A stretch of DNA of 6,209 nucleotides from JACPSX01 sp035288405 [NCBI: bacterium] (GCA_035288405.1 DATEAK010000318.1:1-6209); one strand, 5' to 3'. Shown: positions 1 to 5,802, counted from the first letter of the stretch. Notes: generated from the sequence alone by a model not told the origin. Made by a program: numbers and translations.

Positions 1-138
1 CCCGCTGGTGGCCGTCCAGTTCACCATGATCTTGGCCCCCTGGGCGCATGCCGCAATGGACGTCCACAAGGGAAAAACCAGAATAACCGTGCCAATCGCC
101 AAACTCCTTGCCAACCCCCTTGGAAATCTCCCGCGCAT
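1..138 (-). CDS. ABC transporter substrate-binding protein, N-terminal fragment (runs off left edge)
   Basis: Reading the minus strand from an ATG at 138 gives 46 open codons to the window edge. Residues 1-6 are basic (MRGRFPRG), about 12-30 are hydrophobic (AIGTVILVFPLWTSIAA), and a cleavage region follows around residues 28-34. IAAC at 28-31 could be a lipobox with C31 as the lipidated cysteine, or ACA could be a signal peptidase I site. The mature start (AKIMVNWTATSG) resembles the first beta strand of NMT1/SsuA/TauA-type periplasmic binding proteins. A GGAGG-type ribosome site at 147-152 lies upstream of the ATG. The gene starts 59 nt after the ATPase stop on the same strand, so the two probably form one importer operon. 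The ligand cannot be told from this fragment. The family call rests on the signal peptide, the short motif and the neighbour. Confidence 0.72.
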   Translation of the reverse strand, partial: MRGRFPRGLARSLAIGTVILVFPLWTSIAACAQGAKIMVNWTATSG

Positions 139-197
139 ATCGCTTTCCTCCAAAATCAACCGGACCAGACGAAGGCTCGAATCAATTCCAGGGGCTC

Positions 198-998
198 CTA
201 GTTCTTCTCCAGGGCCTGTTCGAGCCGCATACCGATGCGAACCTCCTCTTCGATCATCTTCCAGATCTGGTACTCGTAGTCCACGAATTCTTTGGTGTGC
301 TTCACGTCCAAGTTCCTCGGTCTGGGAATCTTGATGGGGATCACCTCCTTGAGGCGCCCCGGTCGGGCCGTCAAGACAACGACTTTGTCGGACAAGAAAA
401 CCGCCTCGCTGATCTGATGGGTGATGAACAGAACGGTTTTTTGCTGCTGGGACCAGATGGACAGAAGTTCGTACTGCATGATCTCCCGGGTTTGGGCATC
501 CAAAGCGGCAAACGGTTCGTCCATGAGAAGGACCTCGGGGTCGATGGTCATGGCCCGGGCGATATTGACCCTCTGCCTCATTCCGCCGGAAAGTTCATAA
601 GGATAGTGTCCGGCGAAACCTTCCAGGCCCACCATCTTAATGAAGCGATGGGCAAGCTGCCGTACCAGGCTGCGATTCTTGCGCTGAACCTCGAGGCCGA
701 AAACGACGTTGTCTTCCGCCGTCCGCCAGGGAAAGAGACTATCGGACTGGAAGACAAATCCCCGATCCGGGCCCGGCTTCGTAACTTCGCGACCGTCCAA
801 GAGAACTTTTCCTGCGCTGGGTTCGAGGAGACCGTCGACGATGCGCAAAAACGTGGTTTTTCCGCATCCACTGGCTCCCACGATGCTGACGAACTCGCCC
901 GTTTCGACTCTGAGATTGATATCCCGAAGAGCTTCCACGTGTTCCCCGCCTCTCTTGCGGAAAATTTTGGAGAGTCCCACTGTTTCCAGAGTCGGCAT
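198..998 (-). CDS. ABC transporter ATP-binding protein, NitT/TauT (nitrate/sulfonate/taurine) type
   Basis: A 266-residue cytoplasmic ATPase that would power import through a membrane permease. All nucleotide-binding motifs are intact: Walker A GASGCGKTT (41-49), Q-loop Q84 in FVFQSDSLFPW, signature LSGGMRQ (136-142), Walker B VLLMDE (156-161), D-loop ALD (165-167) and H-loop H194 in FITHQISEAVFL. The Q-loop and H-loop contexts and the RPGRLKEVIPI segment near 212-221 match the SsuB/TauB/NrtD group, and the length is normal. I chose ATG 998 because homology begins there and AAGGGG lies upstream. The frame stays open to ATG 1067, which would add 23 residues unlike the family with only a weak AAGAAG before it. 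The binding protein follows; the permease is not in the window. The substrate is unknown. The plus strand opposite is also open for a long way, but only as a shadow of this gene. Confidence 0.95.
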   Translation of the reverse strand: MPTLETVGLSKIFRKRGGEHVEALRDINLRVETGEFVSIVGASGCGKTTFLRIVDGLLEPSAGKVLLDGREVTKPGPDRGFVFQSDSLFPWRTAEDNVVFGLEVQRKNRSLVRQLAHRFIKMVGLEGFAGHYPYELSGGMRQRVNIARAMTIDPEVLLMDEPFAALDAQTREIMQYELLSIWSQQQKTVLFITHQISEAVFLSDKVVVLTARPGRLKEVIPIKIPRPRNLDVKHTKEFVDYEYQIWKMIEEEVRIGMRLEQALEKN

Positions 999-1112
999 GA
1001 AAAGAATCCCCTTCCCGCCTGGTCCAACGGGAGTTCGATCCTGTGGAGTGGGCGAAACAGCATCCATTTCTTCTTGTCAGTCAAGCTATAAGAGAGTAGC
1101 CGGAACACGCTA

Positions 1113-1141
1113 AGTGTAGTCAATCCGAGGCGTTCCGTCAA
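1113..1141 (-). promoter_or_regulatory. Candidate sigma70 promoter of the ABC importer operon
   Basis: On the minus strand TTGACG (1136-1141) and TACACT (1113-1118) are separated by exactly 17 nt, close to the sigma70 consensus. Transcription would start near 1106, leaving about 108 nt of leader before ATG 998. A second TTGACT (1119-1124) overlaps it but has a poorer -10. This promoter would separate the ABC operon from the EamA gene upstream. Confidence 0.55.
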
Positions 1142-1207
1142 CACTGATCCCGCTTGCAGTTGATCCGGCCAACAAATCTACCGCCGAAAGCTCTTCAGGA
1201 GCCGGGT

Positions 1208-1220
1208 ACCCATCATGGGT
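1208..1220. repeat. 13-nt perfect palindrome in the gap between the EamA and ABC genes
   Basis: ACCCATCATGGGT is symmetric about its central base (6-bp arms). It lies about 70 nt upstream of the candidate ABC promoter -35 box and just after the EamA stop. It could be an operator half-site pair or chance. No T-run follows on either strand, so it is not an intrinsic terminator. Confidence 0.3.
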
Positions 1221-1265
1221 GTGGACACTCCCGAGGACCCTGCCTGCAGACTAATCTCGCTCGGC

Positions 1266-2123
1266 CTATCCCTTCCACGTGATCAAGACAATTCCGGCAA
1301 AGATGAGAAGGGCTGCTGCCACCCGCCGCATCCCTCCCGACTCTCCCAGCCATTTCCAGCCCAGGAAGGCGGCGACAACGACACTCATTTCCCGCACCGA
1401 CCCTGCATAACTTACGGGAGCCAGGCGCAAAGCCGCCAGGACGAGCAGATAGGTGACCAGATTGGCGACTCCCACAAGAAGAATGGACCGCCACGACCGC
1501 GCCACCAATGGAACGACGGCCGTACGCCGGGAACTCAGAAGGATCACGGGGGACAGGAACAGGGCCGTCAGCGCGAAGATAAGTTCCAGGTAAACCAGAA
1601 AAGGAGCCGCGGTGAGAGCCGCCTTGTCCACAACGGAGTAGACGGAGATCATCAGGCCTGCAAGCATAGCCCAGAGGCCGGCGCCCTTCTTCCCGAGGAT
1701 CCCTTTGTGACCCGCGTGCCGGAGGCTCCCTCCTCCCAAGGTCCAGATCCCCGCTGCGATCACCGCCACCCCGGCGAGCCCAAACCCCGTGGGATCTTCT
1801 CCCAGGAAGAGGATCCCCCACAGCGTCAGCAGGGGCGGCGCAGCGCCTCGCGCGAGCGGGTACACCCAGGAAAGATCGCCGCGCTCGTACGCTTTAATCA
1901 GAGCCAGGTAGTACACGACTTCCGCGACACCGCTCACCACGGCGTAGGGCCAGATCCATGGGGGGATCGGTCCACTGGCCAGCAGGGGAAGGCCCGCCAA
2001 GCCCGCGACCACCAGGGCAAGCCAGGCAAACGCGAGCTTGTCGCCGCTCTCCTTAATCAGAGTGTTCCAACCGGCATGGAGAAACGCCGCCACGACCAGA
2101 AGTCCCAGAGCCGATAGGGGCAC
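1266..2123 (-). CDS. EamA-family (DMT superfamily) transporter, 10 predicted membrane helices
   Basis: A 285-residue inner-membrane protein built of two EamA repeats, roughly residues 3-131 and 148-283, each with about five hydrophobic helices. Family features are AAFLHAGWNTLIK in helix 1 (12-24), the run SWVYPLARGAAPPLLT followed by LFLGE at the end of repeat 1 (85-109), and VREMSVVVAAFLGWKWLGE at the matching place in repeat 2 (243-261). DMT carriers export or exchange amino acids, nucleotide sugars or other small metabolites; the substrate cannot be read here. I chose GTG 2123 because GGGAGG lies 9 nt upstream (2133-2138) and the homology starts there. The frame extends to a TTG at 2189, adding 22 residues that do not look like the family. 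The gene is divergent from the HpnD-like gene. It has no recognisable functional link to the ABC operon downstream. Confidence 0.9.
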   Translation of the reverse strand: MPLSALGLLVVAAFLHAGWNTLIKESGDKLAFAWLALVVAGLAGLPLLASGPIPPWIWPYAVVSGVAEVVYYLALIKAYERGDLSWVYPLARGAAPPLLTLWGILFLGEDPTGFGLAGVAVIAAGIWTLGGGSLRHAGHKGILGKKGAGLWAMLAGLMISVYSVVDKAALTAAPFLVYLELIFALTALFLSPVILLSSRRTAVVPLVARSWRSILLVGVANLVTYLLVLAALRLAPVSYAGSVREMSVVVAAFLGWKWLGESGGMRRVAAALLIFAGIVLITWKG

Positions 2124-2132
2124 GTCTGCAAT

Positions 2133-2138
2133 CCTCCC
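2133..2138 (-). promoter_or_regulatory. Ribosome binding site that decides the GTG start of the EamA transporter
   Basis: GGGAGG on the minus strand ends 9 nt before GTG 2123. It is the best ribosome site in the 5' part of this frame, so the GTG is preferred over the upstream TTG at 2189. Confidence 0.6.
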
Positions 2139-2173
2139 GAAATAGAGAGGTCTAAACCCGGCCGGATACCTTC

Positions 2174-2202
2174 TTGCAATTGGAGTCAAACTACTTTATG
2201 CT
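2174..2202 (+). promoter_or_regulatory. Candidate sigma70 promoter of the HpnD-like gene
   Basis: TTGCAA (2174-2179) and TATGCT (2197-2202) are 17 nt apart, each matching four of six consensus bases. Transcription would start near 2209, about 60 nt before ATG 2270. In the same divergent gap the minus strand has TTGACT (2184-2189), a possible -35 for the EamA gene, but without a convincing -10 at the right distance. Confidence 0.4.
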
Positions 2203-2269
2203 AGGACCTTACAGGAAAATCAAGGAGCGCACAATCGCCGGGACAAGCACCCGCCCAGGCAGAGGCCCC

Positions 2270-3130
2270 ATGGACCAAAGCCTTCTCGAAGCCCAACTTT
2301 ATTGCCAAGAACTCACGAAGAAAACTTCCAAGAGTTTCTATTACACATTCCTGTTTCTGCCCGCAGAGAAGCGGCGGGCCATCTATGCTCTCTACGCCTT
2401 TTGCCGCTACTCCGACGAGATCAGCGACGACCAGGGGGCCCCGGAGGAAAGGCTCGGAAGACTGGAGGAATGGCACCTGGAATTAGAGCGCGCCTACGAA
2501 GGGCGCCCTTCCCATCCCATCACCCGGGCTCTGAGTCCGGAGGTCGAACGGTTTCATCTGCCCAAGTCGTACTTCGAAGAGCTGCTGGCCGGAGTCGCCA
2601 TGGACTTCACCCGAACCCGCTACTCCACCTTCGACGACCTCTACCAATACTGCTACCGGGTGGCCTCGATCGTGGGACTGTTGTGCATCGAGGTATTCGG
2701 ATACCAAGATCCCAAAGTCCGGCAATACGCGGAGAATCTCGGGATCGGCTTTCAACTAACCAACATCCTGAGGGATCTCAAAGAAGATTCCTTGAGGGGG
2801 CGCATTTATCTCCCCCTGGAAGACCTGGAGCGATTTTCTTATTCCGAGAAAGACCTCCTGGCCCACCGCTACACCCCTTCCTTCCGCCAGCTTATGGAGT
2901 TTCAGTACCAGCGAGCCAAAGACTTCTACCAGCGCGCTCGCTCCTTTCTGCCTCGGGAAGAGAGGAGAACCCTGGCCGTATCCGAAACGATGCGGGCTCT
3001 CTACAGTAAAATCCTGGAGGAAATCGCCCGCAGGAAATTTAACGTCTTTGACGGACCCGTGGATTTTCCCGTGCCCCGCAAGCTCTTCATGGCCGCCCGG
3101 ATCTGGCTGGGGGTTCAGTTGGCGGGTTAG
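2270..3130 (+). CDS. hpnD: Squalene/phytoene synthase family protein, HpnD-like (presqualene diphosphate synthase)
   Basis: A 286-residue all-alpha prenyl synthase that would join two prenyl diphosphates head to head. HpnD makes presqualene diphosphate from two farnesyl diphosphates on the route to squalene and hopanoids; CrtB makes phytoene. Seen here: FYYTFLFLPAEKRRAIYALYAFCR (23-46), the first Mg-diphosphate motif DEISD (D49, D53), YCYRVASIVGLLCIEVFGY (127-145), and the second motif within QLTNILRDLKED (162-173; D169, D173), followed by RGRIYLPLEDL. VGLLCIEVFGY, SETMRALYSKILEEI and the C-terminal PRKLFMAARIWLG look closer to HpnD than CrtB. Start 2270 is taken from the family N-terminus; AGAGG (2261-2265) sits only 4 nt before it. 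An ATG at 2198 would add 24 non-family residues and overlaps the promoter. HpnC and HpnE are not adjacent. The family is certain; HpnD versus CrtB is inferred. Confidence 0.88.
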   Translation: MDQSLLEAQLYCQELTKKTSKSFYYTFLFLPAEKRRAIYALYAFCRYSDEISDDQGAPEERLGRLEEWHLELERAYEGRPSHPITRALSPEVERFHLPKSYFEELLAGVAMDFTRTRYSTFDDLYQYCYRVASIVGLLCIEVFGYQDPKVRQYAENLGIGFQLTNILRDLKEDSLRGRIYLPLEDLERFSYSEKDLLAHRYTPSFRQLMEFQYQRAKDFYQRARSFLPREERRTLAVSETMRALYSKILEEIARRKFNVFDGPVDFPVPRKLFMAARIWLGVQLAG

Positions 3131-3225
3131 CGCACCGCCCAAGGACACCTCTATCGGCATACGTCCTTCAGCAACCCAGCCGACCTCCATCCGAATGTCC
3201 TGAGTTAGAAATCCAAGCGATAATT

Positions 3226-3250
3226 CCCTCGCCCCCGGAGGGGGAGAGGG
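3226..3250. repeat. REP-like GC-rich hairpin
   Basis: CCCTC-g-CCCCC (3226-3236), the loop GGA (3237-3239) and GGGGG-a-GAGGG (3240-3250) form an 11-position stem with one G/A mismatch. Similar C/G hairpins built from CCCTC and CCCCC arms are common dispersed elements in environmental bacterial genomes. No T-run follows on either strand, so intrinsic termination is less likely than a REP element, though it could protect the 3' end of the HpnD-like transcript. Confidence 0.6.
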
Positions 3251-3269
3251 TGTACGAACCGGAGTCAAG

Positions 3270-3299
3270 GGTAACCAATGTACCGGACACATAGGTAAC
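3270..3299. repeat. Paired GGTAAC motif, possible insertion-sequence end remnant
   Basis: Two direct copies of GGTAAC lie at 3270-3275 and 3294-3299 around AATGTACCGGACACAT. On the minus strand this reads GTTACCTATGTGTCCGG and then GGTTACCC. From memory, this kind of GTTACC-TATGT-CCGG string occurs at insertion-sequence borders in many bacteria. No transposase is visible, so at most this is a remnant. Confidence 0.3.
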
Positions 3300-3529
3300 A
3301 CTTTCATGGCACGTTTCGGACAGCGAAAAACTGCTTGTGCCCGTAAACTGCACGGGTTTACAATCGTCCCATCGCAAGCTTGCAGCTTCCATCCGAGTTC
3401 CAGATCTTACGCGCAGACATCTTATGCCGGCGCTGAGGCAGATAAAGGTTCTTACACGGAAACCACATACTCCACGTTAGGCCTAAGGCGAAGCTGCTTG
3501 TCAGAGAACACAAGGAGAAGGAGCCAGCG

Positions 3530-3796
3530 ATGGACGATCAAGTTAGGTACGAGCAGGCGAAGAAACGAGTGCGGCAGATTGAGGGCTTCTACGTGCACCT
3601 CGCTGTGTATGTGCTCGTCAATGCATTCCTCCTAGTCATCAACCTCGTGGCCTCTCCAAATTCACTTTGGTTCTACTGGCCGCTCCTTGGCTGGGGCATC
3701 GGCATAGTGGCTCATGCGGCGTCGGTGTTTGGTAGCGGCAGGTTTTGGGGAAGGGACTGGGAAGAGCGGAAGATCAAAGAGCTTATGGACAAATAA
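3530..3796 (+). CDS. 2TM domain-containing small membrane protein
   Basis: An 88-residue protein with a charged N-terminal helix (about 1-18), two hydrophobic helices (about 22-41 and 46-68) joined by a short SPNSLWFYW linker, and a charged tail with WGRDWEERKIKELMDK. The pattern YEQAKKRV...GFYVHLAVYVLVNAFLLVINL...WFYWPLLGWGIGIVAHAASVFG...WEERKIKELM is that of the 2TM domain family (PF13239-like). This is a small inner-membrane domain of unknown function, sometimes fused to histidine kinases and often standing alone as here. AAGGAG at 3518-3523 lies 6 nt before the ATG. The gene is complete, ends in TAA and converges on the cupin gene with 25 nt between stops. No operon partner is seen. Confidence 0.88.
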   Translation: MDDQVRYEQAKKRVRQIEGFYVHLAVYVLVNAFLLVINLVASPNSLWFYWPLLGWGIGIVAHAASVFGSGRFWGRDWEERKIKELMDK

Positions 3797-3821
3797 TCCG
3801 CGCTCCGGACGAAGAATTGGC

Positions 3822-4343
3822 TTAAAAACCCAGGGAGTCCGGTTTCCAAGTTTCGTTGATCTTCGGCTTATCCCCCTTGCGCTCGATGTGGACCTCCCCC
3901 AGGTACTCTTGCAGCGGGATCGGCTTGATGGCCAGGATCACGGCCGGCTCGCCGGACTCCAGATTGAAATGCTGGTGCCATGCTCCAATGGGAATGTAAA
4001 CCGTATCCCCCGCAGACCAGTCAAAGCGCTCCTCGTCAATCAGCGTGTACCCCTGGCCTCGCAGAATATGGAGGATCGCTTCGTTGTGCTTGTGGGTGAT
4101 CGAGTGGCTGCCGGGGGGCAGCACGTGCATATCAACCTCGATGATCCGGTTTTCAAATCCCATTTCCCGGGTTACCAGGCCGGTCACCCAGATGCCATTG
4201 TTAGGTTCCCACTGCAAATTCACCTCAGACTTGCGGATGATCTTTCGTCCCGAACGCCGCTTGAGATCGTCGGCCTTCATCCGTTCGGCCCGCTCGGAAA
4301 ACACCTTCGCCGACCACTGATCCTCTTCCCACCTTCCTTCCAT
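3822..4343 (-). CDS. Single-domain cupin protein
   Basis: A 173-residue protein with one cupin barrel over about residues 65-145. Motif 1 is G78-x5-H84-K-H86-N-E88, and motif 2 is a full match to the family pattern in GDTVYIPIGAWHQHFN (112-127), giving the likely metal ligands H84, H86, E88 and H123. The N-terminal 60 residues are charged and not family-specific. ATG 4343 is chosen because GGAGG lies 5 nt upstream; the frame extends 52 codons further, but that part runs into the repeat at 4375-4396. Cupins of this size can be dioxygenases, isomerases or sensors, and none can be picked from sequence alone. The gene lies 46 nt downstream of the racemase-like gene on the same strand, which suggests co-transcription and perhaps action on the same small carboxylic or amino acid. 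That link is inferred. Confidence 0.9.
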   Translation of the reverse strand: MEGRWEEDQWSAKVFSERAERMKADDLKRRSGRKIIRKSEVNLQWEPNNGIWVTGLVTREMGFENRIIEVDMHVLPPGSHSITHKHNEAILHILRGQGYTLIDEERFDWSAGDTVYIPIGAWHQHFNLESGEPAVILAIKPIPLQEYLGEVHIERKGDKPKINETWKPDSLGF

Positions 4344-4374
4344 ATCTCCCTCCGTTTCGCTGCGCACAAGGCAG

Positions 4375-4396
4375 GCCCTTCGACTCCGCTCAGGGC
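4375..4396. repeat. Dispersed palindromic repeat between the racemase-like gene and the cupin
   Basis: A 22-nt element with GCCCT (4375-4379) and AGGGC (4392-4396) arms around TCGACTCCGCTC. From memory, the CTTCGACTCCGCTCAGGG core is a widespread dispersed intergenic repeat in environmental bacterial genomes. A short flanking duplication, GGCAGG on both sides (4370-4375 and 4394-4399), is also visible. The element overlaps the last codons and the stop (TGA, 4392-4390) of the upstream gene. Confidence 0.6.
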
Positions 4397-5124
4397 AGGT
4401 CCCACGGCATGTCCGCAAGCAGCTTTCCGTACCCCGGAATGGGTTCCCGAATGTGCAGCCTCCTGAGAGTAGCCCAGATCTGGGCCGGGAGGCTCGCAAT
4501 GACCGTGGTTTGTAGATCCTGCTCCAGAAGCCTCACGATGGGAAGCACCCGCCAGCCATTGCCCAGGATGTAGATTCCCTCCGGGCGATCCGCTTCCAGG
4601 AACACTTTCTTGGCAAAGGCGTAAATTTCCTGGGGAGGGATTTTCTGCACCTCTCCGAAGGGGACCTCGTAGCCTTTCATGCACAGGACGTCGAGTCATC
4701 CATCCCGCAGAAACTTGGCAAACGTCGGATTGAGGTCATCTTTGAAGTAACTGATCCCCACGATCCGTTTGACACCCAGAGCCTGAAAAGCTTCCATCTG
4801 AGCCATGGTGGCGGTGAGGACGGGAACTCCGTATTTCTCCGATAGCTCCTGGGCCTTGGCCCGATCCCGGTGGTAGCCGTGCACCATGGTCGGCGGGGCC
4901 CCGGCAATCAGCACGAGGTTCACACCCAACTGGGCCAGCGCCGCCACTTTCTGCTCGGCGATCTCCAAAGCCTTCAGGAACTCCTGCTCGTTTCCCATCC
5001 GAATTCCCACAGTCTCCGGTATGACACCGACTCCGTCGGGCATCAGTTTGACGAAATCTTCCAGCGTACCCGGCCGCTGGGTCGGCTTCACGTAGCCGAC
5101 GACGCCTCTCCATCCGTAGTACAT
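4390..5124 (-). pseudogene. Asp/Glu racemase / maleate isomerase-like protein, interrupted by one in-frame TGA
   Basis: Two adjoining open stretches in one frame (residues 1-142 and 144-244) form one protein of normal family length, broken only by TGA at 4698-4696. Reading through gives KFLRDG-stop-LDVLCMKGYEVPF, where related proteins appear to have a continuous DAG-L-type loop, so a GGA-to-TGA change would be enough. The fold resembles maleate cis-trans isomerase / arylmalonate decarboxylase / Asp-Glu racemase proteins: GVVGYVKPTQRPG (7-19), GVNLVLIAGAPPTMVHGY (67-84), LTATMAQMEAFQALGVKRIVGISYF (103-127), YILGNGWRVLPIVRLLEQDL (185-204), PAQIWATLRRL (213-223). Neither usual catalytic cysteine is present (GAPP and LGNG at those places); the only Cys is C148. 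GGAGGAGG (5130-5137) lies 5 nt before ATG 5124. The ATG at 4680 that could restart the second half has no ribosome site. A real pseudogene, a sequencing error or readthrough are all possible. Confidence 0.75.
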
Positions 5125-5374
5125 GGCATCCTCCTCCGGGAAAGTTTATGACAGTAACTATCGGAAAAGTCTTTTTCGCAGCTCGACGAGCCTGTAGGGG
5201 TGTTCTTTTCTCTCGGTGAAAGAAAGCTACCAGAAGGAGTCACGGTCTCACAAGAGAAAAAATGGAGACAGGAGCCTGGGAACTCAGTTCGTTGACACTT
5301 TGGATCGAAAAGACAGGTGCAAGCGAGACGGCAAGAAAAACCGGAGATCCCACCAGCTCACGACAGCTACAATC
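5125..5374. other. 250-nt gap without a recognisable gene
   Basis: I read the minus strand in all three frames, looking for a PIN (VapC) or RelE/ParE toxin that would pair with the antitoxins upstream, and found no such motif and no long frame. Plus-strand frames here have biased, low-complexity translations and no family match. The gap must hold the promoter of the racemase-like gene if that has its own, but no clear -35/-10 pair stands out. TCATAAACT at about 5141-5149 (minus strand) is the best weak -10-like candidate. Confidence 0.5.
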
Positions 5375-5618
5375 TCAGGGACGTCCTGTCTTCTTCAGCC
5401 TGATCCCCTTGCGTAATCTGCGGACGGCGGGACCAATTGCTTTCAAATCTTTCCTGTCTTTCCATATCCCAGCAAGCTGCCTGGCGAGAGCGACCTTATC
5501 CACGTCTTTTCCGCTCAAATACTTTTCCCTCCCCGCACAAGTTCGGAGACGGTCGTGCCCTTTTTCCGGCTCAGGGCGCCAAGGTACTTGCCATCTCCTC
5601 ATCAAGGTTGACGCTTTT
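5375..5618 (-). pseudogene. Ribbon-helix-helix (VapB-like) antitoxin remnant with two frame breaks
   Basis: Three minus-strand frames join into one antitoxin-like protein of about 81 residues. Segment 1 (5618-5580) reads KSVNLDEEMASTL, the beta strand and first helix of an RHH fold. Segment 2 (5580-5528) reads GALSRKKGTTVSELVRGG, with the typical TTVSELVR second helix. Segment 3 (5527-5378, stop at 5375) reads EKYLSGKDVDKVALARQL, then AGIWKDRKDLK and a basic tail, which resembles the toxin-binding tails of VapB-type antitoxins. Each junction is repaired by adding one base: one in the GG of TTGGCGCC near 5580, one in the G-rich run near 5530. Both sites are short homopolymers, so sequencing error is possible. 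No start codon with a ribosome site is visible in the first segment's frame, and its 5' end overlaps the 66-residue gene. No VapC is seen downstream. Confidence 0.6.
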
Positions 5619-5802
5619 TGAGAAACGTCTTGCGGAATTGATCGTAGGGAATGAATCCTTCGGCCTCACGCTCGGCCATCAAAACGTCCTTCGCATCCGC
5701 GAGGTCTTCAAGAGCAGCCAGCAATCTTTTGTATTCTTTACTCTCCAGGAGAACTGCCTTCTCTTTCCCTGTTGCGTCCGTGACGTATTTCTCTTTCCGC
5801 AT
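5602..5802 (-). CDS. Small Phd/YefM-like type II antitoxin (putative)
   Basis: A complete 66-residue, charged protein. The N-terminus KYVTDATGKEKAVLLESKEYKRLLAALEDLADAKD (5-39) has the layout of Phd/YefM-like antitoxins: two short strands (KYVTD, KAVLL) with a turn, then a helix starting at EY-RLL. The C-terminal part (40-66; EGFIPYDQFRKTF) would be the flexible toxin-binding tail. ATG 5802 is chosen because GAGG lies 5 nt upstream and because the -10 box at 5836-5841 would put an ATG at 5820 only about 8 nt from the transcript start. The usual partner would be a RelE/ParE toxin just downstream, but only the broken RHH remnant is there, overlapping its 3' end. It therefore looks like an orphan or the residue of a lost module. 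The family call is by pattern only. Confidence 0.65.
   Translation of the reverse strand: MRKEKYVTDATGKEKAVLLESKEYKRLLAALEDLADAKDVLMAEREAEGFIPYDQFRKTFLKKRQP

Larger units (their letters stand above)
3131..3529. other. Non-coding gap of about 400 nt holding a REP-like hairpin, an IS-end-like motif and small palindromes
   Basis: No frame on either strand shows family-like coding sequence. The gap contains the hairpin at 3226-3250, the GGTAAC pair at 3270-3299, interleaved inverted repeats around 3340-3361 (CCCGT/ACGGG and GTAAAC/GTTTAC), and the perfect 10-nt palindromes GCAAGCTTGC (3374-3383) and TTAGGCCTAA (3476-3485). This looks like repeat-rich intergenic DNA, perhaps left by old insertions. 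I found no clear promoter for the gene at 3530 and no T-run terminator after the HpnD-like gene. Confidence 0.6.

Noticed and set aside
108-1091. Long open frame on the plus strand opposite the ABC ATPase
   Set aside because: It is the antisense shadow of a fully conserved ATPase on the minus strand; its translation shows no family motif.
1215-2117. 300-codon open frame on the plus strand opposite the EamA transporter
   Set aside because: Its translation is biased and charged, as expected from the complement of a GC-rich membrane protein, while the minus strand gives clear EamA helices.
3226-3250. Hairpin as an intrinsic terminator
   Set aside because: No T-run follows the stem on either strand; it fits a REP-like repeat better.
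3475-3535. GTTAGGC followed by a small gene, as in an integron cassette attC boundary
   Set aside because: No RYYYAAC partner, no foldable attC before it and no attC after the 2TM gene; the match is probably chance within the palindrome TTAGGCCTAA.
4390-4680. Separate 96-residue gene starting at ATG 4680
   Set aside because: There is no ribosome site before this ATG, and the sequence continues the upstream reading frame and the same fold across a single TGA.
4650-4698. TGA at 4698-4696 as a selenocysteine codon
   Set aside because: The residue lies in a loop where relatives do not have Cys, and I could find only about a 4-bp stem downstream, not a convincing SECIS hairpin.
5216-5416. Small basic protein on the plus strand
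   Set aside because: Low-complexity Lys/Arg/Ser translation with no family resemblance or ribosome site, overlapping the end of the antitoxin remnant on the other strand.
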